Assembly (NCBI GenBank): GCA_019009955.1
Contig: CM032229.1
Span: 1,469,001 to 1,533,000 of the forward strand
Length of the DNA stretch: 64,000 nt
Source: Riptortus pedestris
Lineage: Eukaryota; Arthropoda; Insecta; Hemiptera; Alydidae
Direction of reading: 5' to 3'
Position numbers and translations under genes: made by a program. The notes under the pieces were generated by a model that was not told where the DNA came from, searched no databases, and worked only from the letters and a program-made list of their open reading frames with translations. Of this stretch, positions 42,432-58,254 are shown piece after piece. The first letter of the stretch is position 1. The number at the start of each line of letters is the position of its first letter.

Positions 42432-43755
42432 GTAACCTCTGTCTGTACATTGATTTTTTTCGCGAAATTTTACGATAACTTTTCGTTTCACATGTCATAG
42501 ACACCATAACTTTATTTGTTTATTTGTTTGTTTGTTTGTTTGTTACCTTTTCACGCATAAACGGCTGAACCGAATTTAATGAAACTTGGTATGAAACTAC
42601 TAACCCAACTTACTTTAGGCTATGTTAATATTCTCTGAGACGAACAGGAGTGGGGGTTATAAGGGAGGGCTGAAATTAAAAATAGCAATATTTCGTTTCC
42701 TATTGGTTTTTCGGCAAATATGAACATAACAAAAGTTGTTTATTTTGTTATTTGGAGTAACTTTTGGTATATACAATTTTTTCGTATACGGAATTATAAA
42801 CGAGATATACGCAAATACCTGTAGCGGAAGTGATAAATTTTACTTGGGACAAAAGACCAAACCGAAATAAATAAAACTCGGTATATGTATTACCACTAAC
42901 CCTTTATTTATAACAAGCCATACCAAAATATCAATTGACGGGCAGGAGTGGGGGTTGTAAGGGAAGCATGAAATTAAAAATAGCGATATTCCTTTTCCTA
43001 TTGTTTTTTCTGCAAATATGAACATAACAAAAGTTGTTTATTTGGTTATTTAGAGTAACTTTTGTCATATTCATTTTTGTCTTTTAACAATGTATAAACG
43101 AGATATACACTATAAACTAAAGCGGGAGTCAACTATTTTATTGGGCGCTAACGATTGAACCGAACTTAACAAAACTCGCCATGTCAATTAGCATTAATTC
43201 TTCCATGATTATAAGCTATATTAAAATGTTTAGGTTAGAACGGGAGGGGGGGGGGTTATAAGGGAGGCCTGAAATAAAAATTCGCGATATTTCATTGTCT
43301 ATTTGTTTTTCGACAAACATGCACATAACTAAAGTTGTTTACTTTGTTATTTAGATTAACTTTTTTTTTTGTTTTATACATTTCTCCAGGAACAATATCT
43401 GGAGCAAGTAATTTGCGTCGAAATATTGATATGCTCAACAAGTCATTCCTATTTGAACTATCAGGTACCTCAGCTGGAAAAATTAATTCAAATCAATGTT
43501 AATATTTTGTCCTTAATAGCTGAAATCTATGCATAATGCACAGGAGACGGGAAATATGACAATTTGGAGGACATTGAAGACTTACATAAAAAATTAATTT
43601 TATTATTAACAAATGCCAACAACGGGTATTAACCCTAAACACTGGGACGGGTAAATGTCAAAATATTGTGCAAAGTAAAGCCTTGCCAAAAAAATACCAT
43701 AACCATTCAGCCTCAAATCAATTCCCGGGCGAAGCCGGGTATCTGAGCTAGTATA
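42427..43755 (-). repeat. Repeat B, near full-length
   Basis: Reverse of the copy at 766-2124, from TTGTAACCTCTGTCTGTACA to TTCCCGGGCGAAGCCGGGTA. It has the same three internal units with AACTTTTGTTATG motifs, and a poly-T insertion near 43364. Confidence 0.85.
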
Positions 43756-43944
43756 TATATATATATATGAATAAATTTTAAACTGGCCTGACATTGGTCA
43801 TCTCCCAGAACAAGAAAGGACCAATGAACACATGAAATTATTCGAAAATCGCTGAAAAAAACATTTATTGCTTCAAAAAAACACAAAGCCGTTTACCATA
43901 GAATTTGACTCTTACCCACTTTTGCGATTTCAAACGGAAAAAAT

Positions 43945-44551
43945 TAAGTCCGTCACGGAACGTATTCGCATTTATTTCAAAACCTAAAAGTTCAATGAGA
44001 ACAATATTTGGTATTTAAGCTTCAAATAAAATGCTTCATAACATAATACAATATTGTATTATGAGTATATATTGTATTATTGTGTATATGAGTTGAGCAG
44101 GAGTGGGGCTTTACTAAAGACCGAAAACTAAAAAATGCATATATCTCAGTTAATAATCAAGATAGTGAAGAAATGTGCATAACAACATTATATTTGAAAT
44201 AAGATTGGTTCTGTACAATTTTTCGAACCGACTTACAGTAACGGAGATATTTCGAATTTTCAAAAATCCCCCCTCTAACCCCCCCCCCACCTCCCACTGG
44301 TCTGATTTCAGCCGTTAACGAACTTGATCTTTCTTTAGTTTACATAAAACTATTAAATACCAAGTTTGGTGACGATTAAACAAAAATTGCAACCGCTAGA
44401 GTGTTAACAGACAAATATATATATAATTTTGAACGGACCTCATTTTCGTCATCTCCTGGGTAGGATCGATGGACATTTGAAGAAAATTTTCGAAAATCGC
44501 GTCGTGAGTTCGACCTCAATAGCTGATTTCCCTTAAGGGAAATCTGCTAAA
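43945..44551 (-). repeat. Repeat A, near full-length
   Basis: From AAGTCCGTCACGGAAC through GTAACGGAGATATTTCGAAT, a C run and CTAGAGTGTTAACAGACAAA, a short TA tract, and CATCTCCTGGGTAGGATCGA, ending in the palindromic GATTTCCCTTAAGGGAAATC. Confidence 0.85.
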
Positions 44552-44559
44552 ATATATAT

Positions 44560-44836
44560 ATTCCTTTGGACTCGAGAAGTTTGCTGTTTCCCACATTGTG
44601 TAGTTTGACCAACTCGAAGAAAACGGAAGGATTGGATTGTTATGAGAAGTAGACTTGATGAAGTTGGGGGAGGGGCGGCGGTGGACCCTGGATTCGCCGA
44701 ACAGAGAGTCAGACCAGGAGAAGCTGGGATTCGGTGTTCGACCATCGGGCGAGAGTATTTGCAGACTCTTGTAACAAAACAAATATCCAGAGGAAATACA
44801 TCTGGCGACCACTTGTCATGTGAGGATTCGAGATAA
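44560..44836 (+). other. GC-richer LTR/PBS-like segment
   Basis: Unlike its AT-rich flanks. TTTGCAGACTCTTGTAACA is followed by GGAAATACATCTGGCGACCA; a TGGCGACC after an ACA-ending stretch resembles the LTR end and primer-binding-site start of some retrotransposons. There is no second LTR. Overlapping 64-98 codon frames are not recognised. Confidence 0.3.
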
Positions 44837-44864
44837 AATCACAATGGCTTCTCAAATCGGCGCA

Positions 44865-45416
44865 GAGTGAGTGCTGTGTAAACTAAACAGAATCCCCTCG
44901 CACTGGAATATGATACTCTCATCATCTCATCTCACTATCTGTTCTCTGTTTCTACCTCAGACAGAAGCCAGTGAAAACAGGAAATAAAAGTTTGTGGCAC
45001 ACGAGATGTTCCTACTTGCTGGTTGGTATAACACACTTGTGATGTGTGCGTTATTGAAGGCTGAAAACAAGAAAATACGAATAACTCGCGTAATACCTGA
45101 GTTACAAAAATTTGTATAGAACAACAATTGTAGAGTATCTATAGCATAACAAGATGGGTTCCATAACATTTTGCGATACGACTCTTAATAATACAAATAT
45201 TTTCAAATCCCCCGATTTTAGCCAATAAGAAACAGGTACGATCTTTAGTGTTGATTGAAACGATTATACATCGAGTATGGTATGGACAAAATAAATATTT
45301 TCAAAGAATGTAAAATCTTAATTAATGACGCCTTCACAGCATATTTGTACGTACCTCATAAAGGAGAAGTTCAATGAAAACCTAAGAGCGCTAACAGAAA
45401 AAAATATATATCTAAT

Positions 45417-45471
<55 letters not shown>

Positions 45472-45611
45472 CTATATATATATAGTTTTGAACGGACCCC
45501 ATTCTCGCCATCTCTTGGGTAGGATCGATGGACATTTGAAGAGATCTTTCGAAAATCGTATAATAAATACAACCTCAATAGCCGATTTCCCTTGCGGGAA
45601 ATCTGCTAAAA
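44865..45611 (-). repeat. Repeat A copy with (CA)n(TA)n
   Basis: Opens with a degraded 3' hairpin and CTAAACAGAATCCCCTCGCA. The dinucleotide tract is at 45419-45485. It then has CATCTCTTGGGTAGGATCGA and ends GATTTCCCTTGCGGGAAATC. Confidence 0.75.
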
Positions 45612-46424
45612 TACATATAATGTAGAACCACAGTTGTATAATAAAATTCCAATAAAAATAGATTTATAAACGTTTTCGATCCGGCTCATGGTTACCGAGA
45701 TTTTTTGAAATATCAATTATTCTCTTCCATCTACGCCTCCCCCGAGCTCTATTTCGTGCATTACCTAATATAATCGTCAGTTTTTCATAAGATAGTTTTG
45801 AAGTGGTGTATCAATTAAAAATCATGTATTATAGAACAGAAAATCTTAAATGATGACGTTCCACAATGAAAATAGATGCACATAGGAAATGTTCAATGAA
45901 AACAATATTATAGTAAACGCCCCTCAGGAACAGGGATCCGATTTCAACCGTTAGAGTAAGGAAATTATAAAATTCGAAAAATCTCCATTATTGTATGTTT
46001 GTCATCGACCAAGTGAATATACCTGTCTTATTGCAAATTTAAATTGCCTCTCAATATTGTTATTTACGAATTTTCTCTATGAGATATTTTCATTTCATTG
46101 TTTTAGGTACATGCTAGTACGTTTAGTGATGACGTCAACCGTTAAAGATTTTACGTTCTGGAACTGGAAATCGTTTATTTGTTCTACACCATACTCGATA
46201 TTTAACTGCCTTATTCAATAATAAAGATCATATTAGTTAATGGCTCAAGTCGTACGAAGAATAGGGGGGGGGGACTTTAGAGGGGAATTCGAAAATTCAC
46301 AATATCTCCGTTATTATGAGTCGGATCGAAAAATTACCATTGGTTAGATTATTATGGAATTGAGACGATGTTTAAGTTATGCAAGGCATGTATTGTGATA
46401 TAAATGCTTGATGTAATACTCCTA
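45612..46424. repeat. Scrambled repeat A fragments, no gene
   Basis: GATCCGGCTCATGGTTACCG (reverse) near 45691 and ATCTCCGTTATTATGAGTCG (forward) near 46302 show fragments of both orientations. Nothing coding. Confidence 0.5.
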
Positions 46425-46870
46425 TGTTAGCAGATTTCCCTTAATGGAAATCAGCTATTGTGGTCGTACTCATGACGTGATTTTTGACATTTTTCTTCGA
46501 CATATTTATATATATTGTTGTCAATATTTAGTCCTTTTTACGTAAAAAGAAAGATCATGTTCGTTAACGGCTAAAATCGGATTTTGGAGGGGAAGAATTT
46601 TGAAAATTCGAAGTATCTCCGTTACTCTAAGTCGGATCGAAAAACGGTATATAATCAATATTATAGCAAATTAAATGTACTATAAATAATGTTATACATA
46701 TTCCTATCCTGAATATTAACCGAGATATTTGTATTTTGGCTAAACGTTCCCGCCAAAAGTTCGGCCTTTTCCGTAACTGATCGGCACTCGTATGGAGATT
46801 TCTCTATTATATAACTCTACGTGGTAAATTTACTTAGTTTACGCAGCTCTTGCGTGACGAACATTTCTTT
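46425..46870 (+). repeat. Repeat A copy without long TA tract
   Basis: Starts GCAGATTTCCCTTAATGGAA, contains AAGTATCTCCGTTACTCTAA, and ends TTTACTTAGTTTACGCAGCT and TTGCGTGACGAAC. Confidence 0.7.
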
Positions 46871-49700
46871 CCGGTAAGAAGTTAGCAGAACTGTTTGTTT
46901 TCATTTCAGATGCTTTCCGTCGGGAGGTTTCTTAATATCGTTTGTATTTATTCACTTAATATTCAAGGGGGTGTTGCGTTACTGGTATGTAGATTTATCT
47001 ATTGTAAAACTTCACTGAGTATCCTGTACTACATAGACAAAAAGTCCATTTTGCGATTTCAGCAAAATCTATATATCTAACATTATCTGTCAGTTTTATG
47101 GTTCTCTACCCTAAAACTTATCCCAATCTGAATTGAGCAGATTCGATAAATTATAATTTGTAATTATAGTACATTTTGAGAGTAAATAAACAGGAGATAA
47201 ATTACCTTCAGTTAATAAGTACGCAACTAATTAACTGTCTCATCTGAAATTATATCCACAAATAATTACCAAAGTGAAATAGTAAACTTTAGATTGCTTT
47301 TCTTCCTGAATTAATTACTCTTGAAAGCACATTGGTATTTTATCTTCAATAAAATGAAGCATCCAATCATTCAAATCAAGGATTATTTTATTTTATTTTA
47401 GTTCTCTTAGAGAAATCAGCTTTTGAGGTTGCACTCATGAGAATAGTTACTGACCATTTTAGCAGAATAAGATTGTAATCATGACACCATTTCCAAAAAA
47501 TATCACCAAGAGCCCACCAATCATACCTTCGAGATAACGGAAATGAGAAAGAACTATATATATATATATATTATGAGTATATACTTCCCAGGCACTTTTT
47601 AAAAGCCTGTCTATGGAAAATATTAGGCTACTTAGGCAATATTAAAATGGGCCCTTTTAGAACAGTCTCCATCAAATTTTGGTCGCTACTGGGCCAGTCA
47701 AATTATGGAGCCATTTGTTAAACAGTTTTTTTTTCAATATTTGGTTAAACCGAGACCCGCATGAACTCCTCTCCAGTATAACATCAATTATTGCTAGAGA
47801 CAAGAAAGAAAACCAAGAAAATGATTTTCTCAGACTCAGCAACTATGACAAATATAAATTAACAGTGTTATATGTGTATTTGATGAACATTATAAAAGGC
47901 CGTTCATTTGTATAATTGTGCATTATATTTTAGTTTTAATGTATTTTATAACAGTCGTATACTTTTTTGTCATTATTTTTAATTCGTGATATTCATACTA
48001 ACGTTACATATCTTATTGATTTTGGAAAGGATATAGTTTTATTATAAATAAGTTAAAATGTAGAAGGTTCCTATTTAGTTTACTATTTTAATTTTTTGTT
48101 GTGGGCTACTTTGCTTTATATTATTTATTAATTTATAGAAGAATAGTTATATATGTATATATCGATTTTTTTTATTATTATTTGTTATATATTTACTCGA
48201 TTTTTTTTCATTGAACTAATCAAATGACTAACACATATTATATAAGTTGAACTCCTTTGCTAAGGGGAATCCTTTAAAGCAAATATCGTATCCTATATGT
48301 TTATAGAACAGAACTCATTTTCGACATCTCCTAGGTAGGATCGATGGACTTTTGAAGACATTTTTTGAAAATGTAGGAAGCTGATTATCCTAACGAGAAA
48401 TCTGCTAAGAAATCGTGTACAACATTCATTATTATTTTCTTTAGGCCTAAATTCCTATTTTTTAAATTTTGTTTAAACATATTGACAACCTAAATACGTA
48501 CAGATTTAGTGATTGGTTTATTTTTGGTGTGTGGGAAAGCGGTGCTAACATATAGATTCCAGGAAAAACGGCTTTCTGAACTAAGTCCTTCTGGTGACAG
48601 CAATAACTTCGTCTTCTCATCTGTTCCTTGAATCAGTGCCTTAAGCCTACATGATTAAAACAAGGGGAAAATATCCTTTATAAATCTACCATCTTCAACA
48701 GGAAAATGCGCGGCGGTTAAATAATTTGACCATCCATCGCAATAACTCTAAGCCATTGACCACTCACCAAATGTCCATCGATTCTTCTTTGCAGTTATGA
48801 GTTCAAATATGGATATATATTTATCTCTTAAAAATTTTGGCTATGAGAAATCGGGTGGGACAATCATATTGAACATATAAACACCTAAGAGTATTGCCCT
48901 ACACATGTTTTTACACATTTTATATAAAAATGAATGCATTTGTTGGTATGTTACTGTTTTCACATGTACTTGGCGATCAGCCAATAATGATTGCGTCTAC
49001 CAACAGATTTGACAATAACATAAGTTGACCGAACAACTCACTACGAGATATTCGAATAAGATCACTTTCCGCTAATGTTTTTAAATTTCATTTTCTTAGA
49101 TATAAATACTTAATAACATAATTGTTAGAAATTAAATTGACTTCTATTAGTTTTCCGGTATTCCTTGATCGAGGAAAAATTTATATATTTTTCACATCTT
49201 GACATGGATTTAGTTTATATTAAATTGCGAGAGACGTAAATACAAATGAATAATTTGGTCTTCAAAATTTATTTTAGCTAAGAAAAACTAATATTTTGTT
49301 TGTAATTTATTTATTTTGAACAATACACAAAAGGGTAGAGGCATCATTCAAAATACAGTGTTTCTGTCTTTGAATTAGACATATGTTAACTACTGAACCA
49401 TTCTTCTTTTAACCGTCCTTATTGCCATGTAACGATGGATGAAAGATCGACGGTTTTAAAGATATAAAAACTGGCGCATAGCTGAAGCTACTAAAAACTA
49501 TAAATTTTATAACATTGGCGTTTAATCGACTGATATGGAAACCATAAATCGAATTAGCTTTTCGTCAAGTAGTTGGAGACCATTTTGAAATCAAAACTTA
49601 TCTTTGAAATGAATATATTCATCAATAATATTGCATACACTGAAAAGAATCATTTCAATAATTAGTGTTTAGTATGTACAATACTAAAACGTTTTTTTGT
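46871..49700. other. No gene recognised
   Basis: AT-rich sequence with small repeat A pieces (near 47405-47560 and 48305-48410). A 78-codon frame at 47679-47915 encodes a polar peptide (LLSSITSIIARDKKENQEND) that I cannot place; it could be a retroelement fragment. No RNA gene seen. Confidence 0.45.
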
Positions 49701-49714
49701 TTAATAAACGAAAA

Positions 49715-49715
<1 letters not shown>

Positions 49716-49769
<54 letters not shown>

Positions 49770-49770
49770 T

Positions 49771-49830
<60 letters not shown>
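49716..49830. repeat. (TA)n-(CA)n-(TA)n compound microsatellite
   Basis: TA (about 49718-49768), CA (about 49770-49792) and TA (about 49793-49828). Frames reading YIYI or HTHT here are artefacts. Confidence 0.95.
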
Positions 49831-49837
<7 letters not shown>

Positions 49838-49929
49838 CATGTATATATATGTTATGATCTCGCTCATTTATCTGCAAAATAAGCGTCAAAAGATATCAAA
49901 ATTCCAATATGCTACAACAAAATAACAAA

Positions 49930-50318
49930 ATCACACTTAAAAACACAATTATTGTACTTACTGATACAATTAATACATGGCTACAGAAATGGTATACGAC
50001 TACGAAAGGACAACATCTAAAACTATTTATTCCAGACATTAAAGAGTACTTAGGACAAAAATGAATATCAACATACTATTACTTGACACAATTATTAACT
50101 GGACACGGAACAACAAATTCTTATTTTAATCGTTTTGGCCTAACAGATCAACCAAACTGTTACTGCGATTTTACTACTAAACAGACATACAGACACTTGC
50201 TCTATGACTGCAGACTACTAACAGACCAAAGAGAAGACTTTAAAACCGAAGTAAAATGCCGACAAGAAAATTGGAATGTTGAGGAAAAACTTTTATATTA
50301 TAAACACAATAAATAATT
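49930..50318 (+). pseudogene. Non-LTR retrotransposon relic, C-terminal zinc-knuckle region
   Basis: The frame gives TINTWLQKWYTTTKGQHLKL and FIPDIKEYLGQK, then a stop, then TQLLTGHGTTNSYFNRFGL, CYCDFTTKQTYRHLLYDC and a basic tail. This is the C-terminus of R1/I-type LINE polymerases, with the TGHG-F-x-RF-L segment and a Cys-x-Cys...His...Cys knuckle. One internal stop and loss of all RT motifs mark it as a relic. Confidence 0.75.
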
Positions 50319-51329
50319 AAAATAATTTGCTGAAGATATGTATAACTCCCTGATCTATATAAAACTGAAATATAGTTTAATTAATTAATCATTCATCATT
50401 GAATCAGAAATTTGTTCTTGTTTTTCTTAATTCTTTCAGTTGTAAATAGTTTTATTTTACAAATAATTTATTTCATTCATAGTTTAAAAAAATGTTATAT
50501 ATCAAGCACATGTTATGTACAAATAGTTGTACGAGACGTGTGACAAATAAACTCCCTTCCTGCAGGCTTACTTCAGCAAGGAAATAAATGGAAAAAAAAT
50601 GTTTATTTATTATATATATATATATATATATATGTTTATGTTTGTATATAAAAGTTACCATCAAGGAAAAGATTACGACAATCATTAGCAAGCGAAAGTA
50701 CCATTTTATTAATCATTCGCCAACTATGCTCATAACCAATTTTTTTTATTTAATATTCCGGCCATAATTACTTGAATTTAGTACTATGTTCATTTATAAA
50801 ATGTTTATTTTACTTATGTTATTTGTTATTGTTTATTGTTGCTGGTTGTAGTTTCATATTTATTTTACTTTTGTTATTTAACTTTGAACAATTTTTGACT
50901 TTTGAAAGAGCAAATCATCTTTGATGAGATGTCCATAAATAAATAAATCTGTTTGATAAATTTCAAACTTTAGACTCCCAAGGTTGGTGAGCTGCCTGGT
51001 ATTATTATATGTGAATGGCTGAACATCTCATAGATTCTTAGTAGATATGCTAAGATACTGAAAACACGTTGGCATTGCGTGGAGGAGCCGATGTGTTTGC
51101 CAGGACGGGGGATCAGTGCAAGCATATCGATAGTCTGGAGTAGCAGAGATCATGGAGATAGAGCAAAGAGCTACAAGTGCCAACTACATAGATCAAAGAG
51201 ATAGAAATAGTCTCGGTGAAAGCAACTTCTTTGCTTATGCACTGTTTAAATTACTAGAAGGAATTATCCTGGGGCAAGAAATACTTGCAAAAGGCTGATG
51301 TAGGATGCTCTCCTCTTTCTTATAGAATG
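50319..51329. other. No gene recognised
   Basis: AT-rich sequence with a short TA tract (50612-50632). Bases 51060-51290 are less AT-rich and unique-looking, but no long frame is open. Confidence 0.5.
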
Positions 51330-51990
51330 GTTATACAGATTTAATCATTATTTTCGCTAATTGGTTAAATATCGAGAATTGATTATATTATAATCGTGTA
51401 ATTTACAATGCAAAAGCTTAATTGAAGGCACCACTCTGAGCATATTTGACTATATCTCACATTATAAAAGTACATTGAAAACAATATTTTATACTTTAGG
51501 TAGGAATAGAACGTTACATGATATATCGGCTTATTATTAATATTAGGTGAGTAGAAGTGGGGATTTTATGAATACTGAATACTTAAAAACGCTACGGGCT
51601 GCGCATGCTCAATTCGCTTACTGTTGAAGTATGTCAACTGTAAGTGGGGGTTTACTGAAGGCTAAACATTAGAAAAAATCCTAAAACCTCTAATATCCAA
51701 GATAGAAAAAACTTGTATGAAACCAAATTTATGAAAATTAATTAACAGAGATATTTTGATTTTTCTATACCTCTATAAACTCCCATCTATCTCTTTGGTC
51801 CGATTTCAGCCGTTAACGATCTTAGTTTTACATGAAAGGTTTATATATTGAGTTTGGTAAAGATCAAACAAAAATTGAGACAACTATTTTGAGACATAAA
51901 TTTTTGAACGAACCAAATTTTCGTAATCTTCTAGGTACTATCAATGGACATTCGAGGAAATTTTTCATGAGTTCAACCTCAATAGAAAAT
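51330..51990 (-). repeat. Repeat A copy, no TA tract
   Basis: GAGTAGAAGTGGGGATTTTA, CGATTTCAGCCGTTAACGAT, TTGAGTTTGGTAAAGATCAA and TCTTCTAGGTACTATCAATG are the landmarks in reverse order. Confidence 0.65.
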
Positions 51991-52729
51991 GGATCAGCAT
52001 TGAATTTAACTAAAATATTCAAAGGCCGCCAAACCTAAGGGCTTTATTTATATGGATAAGTTAAAAATATTTAAGCTGTTTGACTAATATATAGCTATCC
52101 CGTTACATTCCAGTTTATCACCACGTGAGATATATTGGAGGTTAGTTTTGAAGTGTATTTGATATCAAGCCTGTGACGGACAGTGTAAACTTGAGACGAG
52201 TTATTTATCTGTCAGCTATTTGTCAGTCTCATACCATACAGCTCACTTTACTTACACTCGCGCCAATTTACCAATATATTTTTCCCTTAATGCATCAGTA
52301 ATTTTTTTATTCCATTAATTTCACACCTCCATATCTCTTGTAGAATTATTTTAGCTTGAATGGTGCCAGACATCCAAGAATCGAATATAGAAATCACTAA
52401 TTGGAGAAATTCTTTCTTCGTTAGTTTTCTCAATCCGGTTAGAATTTCAATGGCACCTCAGTGTGATTAATCCTGATCCTAATGAGTGGATTCTCTTGAT
52501 AATCTGAAGAATTTTATCTATAGGTTAAAGTAGGGCCTTATTTCTTTAACTATCTTTTCCGGAACACATCTGTGAGCTGTTGAGAGATTTTCCATTTCTT
52601 CGTAAAGCTAATGTTTTAGGGACTGGCTCTGATGATTTGGGTAGTTCTAGATTCACCGCTGTCTAATAGCTAGCCACTGTAGTTGCAACTATTGTGTTAT
52701 TTTGGAAGCTACCTCCTTATATTTAACTA
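51991..52729. other. No gene recognised
   Basis: Unique-looking AT-rich sequence with no ORF or RNA signal. Confidence 0.5.
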
Positions 52730-53545
52730 GCTAAGGTACCCGGCTTCTCCCAGGTATTCATTTGAGGCTCATTGGTGATATTTGTTTTGGCATGACTTTA
52801 CATTTCCCCCTCCCAGTTTTTAGAATTTAAACCCGTCGTTGCTGTGCATTTGTTAATAATGAAATTATTTGTTATTTAAGATTTCACTGTCCTCAATATT
52901 TTTATATTTCTCGTCTCCTGTGCACATTTTTTTTTTTTTTTTTATAACGTAATGGACCATATAATTCATAATCGTAGAAAGTATTCAATATTTTAATTAA
53001 ATAAAGCATTAAATTCACATACGGAAAACTGGCGTTTCTCATGAATTAATATTTGGAATAAGAGAAGGGGCAGTATACTTTACTTGATGATACTTGAACT
53101 AATCTGTTACTGGTGTTAAAAAATAATATTGAATTATTAAGGATATAATTTTAACATGGATTTAAATTAATTTATCCAGGTGACGTACCTGGGTAGTTCA
53201 TATTTTTAAAGAATTGTTGACCATATCAATATTTCTACAAAAATTACTTGCTTCATACCTTATTTTACAAAAAAAAATATAAAACTAAAGTTACTCTAAA
53301 TAAAAAAGTTAACAGCTTTTGTTATGTGCACGATTGCTGAAAAACAAATATTAAATGAAATATGAATAAATGTATGAATTTTTATTTCAGGCCTCCCTCA
53401 TAACCCCTACTCCCGTTTCGACCTAAAAATTTTAATATAGCTTATAATCATGGAAGAATTGTCGTTAATTCACATACCGTGTTTTGCTAAGTTAGGTTCA
53501 AGCGTTAGTGCCCAATAAAATAGTTGGCTCCCGCTTTAGTTTTTA
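52730..53545 (+). repeat. Repeat B, 5' partial copy
   Basis: Starts CTAGCTAAGGTACCCGGCTT and follows the family through the first internal unit (CTTTTGTTATGTGCACGATT), then stops at GGCTCCCGCTTTAGTTT, where repeat A begins. Confidence 0.75.
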
Positions 53546-53685
53546 TTGGATTTTATTTCCATTAAGGTAAATCTGCTATTGAGCTTGTACTCGTGGCGCG
53601 ACTTTCTAAACCTTTCCGTAAATGTACATAGGGCCTAACTAGGAAATGACAAAAAGAGGCCCGTTCAAAATTCTCTCTACTCACT

Positions 53686-53780
<95 letters not shown>

Positions 53781-54610
53781 ACCACCGTTTATTTATTTGT
53801 GGTCACCAATTTTTTTTATCGTTAAAACCTCTATATCTAGTTGGTTGACGGCTAAAATCGGTCAGGGGGAAGAGGTTTAGAGGGAATTTCGAAAATTCAA
53901 AATATCAACGTAATTATAAGTCGAATCGAAATAATGTGTAGAACCAATTTTATTTTAAATTTAATTACCTGTGAATGTTGTTATATATAAATTTTCTTAA
54001 TATAAACATTGACTGAGATATTTGGAGTTTTTAGTTGTCAGGACTGAGTAAAGGTCCACTCCTACTCATGTTATATTACCAATAAGCTGCCATGCTTACT
54101 TTATTCCTTGCTTAAATACCAAATATTGTTTTCACGCTTATTTTGAAGTGTAAATACAAATGCATTGGGTGATGACGTCATCAATGTAGATTTTACGTTT
54201 TTCTCTGGGAAATGTTTATTTGATCAGTACTAAGATGACGTTTATACCATTATCGATATTTAAGCGTCTAATTCAACATTAAATTTCATAGTTGTTCATG
54301 AAATCAGACCAGGAACAGGGGGTGGGGGGTTCGGTGGGGGATTTAGAAAATTCAAAATATACGCGTTATTGTAGGACGTATCCAAAACATGTTATAGAAT
54401 CAATCTTTTTAAACAATTGATGCTCTACAATTATCCGTCTATTTATTTTTTGTAGATTAAATATTCAACGAGTTATTAGCATTTTCTAGTTTTCAGCTGT
54501 CTTTAAACCCTCACTTCTACTTATAGGAAATTTTACTTAGATATTGATAATATTATTTCATACCAGCAAGTGGGAAATCTGCTTAATGAACAAAGCCCCT
54601 TCGTGACCAT
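53546..54610 (+). repeat. Repeat A copies with (CT)n(TA)n
   Basis: 5' part with a GACAAAAAGAGGCCCGTTCA landmark, a CT tract (about 53691-53725) running into TA (about 53726-53775), then mid-regions of two partly overlapping copies, and the 3' end GTGGGAAATCTGCTTAATGA near 54571. Confidence 0.75.
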
Positions 54611-55129
54611 CTTTTTCAATATTATCAATTCTAAAACCATAATCATTAAATCTAAGAGAGAAAAATTGTTTGTTTTTCTTAAAATGCCCCGAAAATCAGA
54701 TATGAACTCCGTAAATGACTAATTAGATGACATTTAATATTCTGTAAGCCGTTGTGTGTTCTAAATATGTAGTAACCCTGAATAATGTTGGTTTATGTTA
54801 CATATCCCACGCATGGATATCGTGCCCGACCGGCCAGCACGAGAGACAGTGGAAAATAATTTTGGAAAGTGAAATATCTGATGGTGATATTTTATTCCCT
54901 TTGTTAATATAATTAATTTTTATATTAGTTCTAGCAAATAGCGTGCCTAGATTCGGAGATAGCGCAATCAATAATATTAAACGCGTTAAACCTTCCATTC
55001 ATAATTATTATATATTCCACTTTCATTCAATGTGGTTTCGTATTTTTGTATGATGTTCGTATATATTTGCATTAGATTAATAAGCCACCAAGATGCGTTA
55101 TATTTCTTAGCCATTCGTATTCCTTTTAG
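54611..55129. other. No gene recognised
   Basis: AT-rich sequence. A 66-codon minus-strand frame has no recognised feature. Confidence 0.5.
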
Positions 55130-56115
55130 TAGATTTCCATCGAGGTTGTAATCATGGCATGATTTCTGGAAATCTCTTCAAATATGCATCGATCCTACCC
55201 AGAATATACAAAACTACATATACGAAAATGAGGTCAGTTCAAATTTATATTTGCCTGTTAACACTCTAGTGGTCGCAATTTTTGTTTTGATCGTAGCCAA
55301 ACTCCATATTTAAACGGTATTTGTATAACTAAAGATCGAGTTCGTTAATGATCCGACCAGGGAGGAGGGTTTACAGGTCGGAAGGAAATTCAAAATATTT
55401 TCATTATTATGTTACGCATCGAAAAGTCAATCTTATTGAAAATGTAGTGTTAAACAAATGTTATCATTTACATTTTTCTTGAATATTAAGATATTTGCAT
55501 ATTAGCAGATTTCCCTTAGAGGAAAACAGCTGTAAAGGCTGTACTCATGATGGGATTTTCGAAAAATTACTTCTAATGTCCACCAATTTACTCAGGAGAT
55601 GACGAAAATGAGGTCCGTTCAAAATGTTATATATATATTTGTCTGTTAACGCTATAGAGGTCGCAATTACCTACTGATGTCATATTAACTATAAATTGTT
55701 ACATCATATACCACTTCATTCTAAGGATTAATATTAAATATTACTCTCATTGAACTTTTACTTTTAGGAGATAAATGTAAATATGAGGGCAATGAAATCA
55801 TCATTGAAGATTTTATGTTCTTCTCTCGAAAATGTTTATTTGATTTGTACCATAATCGATATTTAACCGTTTCATTAAACACTGAAGTTCATAGTCGTTA
55901 ATGGCTGAAATTCAAACAGATTTGGGGGGAGGGGAGTGAATAGAAAATTCAAAATTTCTCCATTTTTACGAGTTGTATTGAAAAATGTAATAGGCATTAA
56001 TTACTGATGCTGTTCAATATTTGTTCTATAGATTATTTTCCTAGCTCAAACAGAAAGCAAGTTATTTGCACTTTGTAGTTTTCAGCCTTCGTTAAATCCC
56101 CACTTCTACTTATCG
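55130..56115 (+). repeat. Tandem repeat A fragments
   Basis: Three successive 5'/mid pieces: GTAGATTTCCATCGAGGTTG near 55129, TTAACACTCTAGTGGTCGCA near 55259, and AGCAGATTTCCCTTAGAGGA near 55504 with GACGAAAATGAGGTCCGTTC before a short TA tract. Confidence 0.65.
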
Positions 56116-57940
<1,825 letters not shown>

Positions 57941-58254
57941 CTTCATCATCATCATCATCACGTGCCCAACAGGTCCAAAGAGGATGGCATTATGACCAGT
58001 AGAATATCACTAATGTACTTATTAACAGACCACTAATATTGGTCATTAACACCTTAGTGTGTCTGAGGAAGAATGTTCAACAGTGGCTCTCAACCTTTTA
58101 CCGATTTACATTCTAGAGGAATCGATCTCATTCTAGTGGGATTCCTGTTTATTAGAGCACCATCTCTGGCAACACTTAGGCTCAAGACAGAGGTAAATTA
58201 TCTTACTAAAGAATCTTAATTACCTCATAACACCTGAGCTTCTGCCGCAATCAT

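Noticed and set aside
47679..47915. 78-codon plus-strand frame as a gene
   Set aside because: No recognised motif, no promoter context and no homologous copy in the window. It could be a retroelement scrap.
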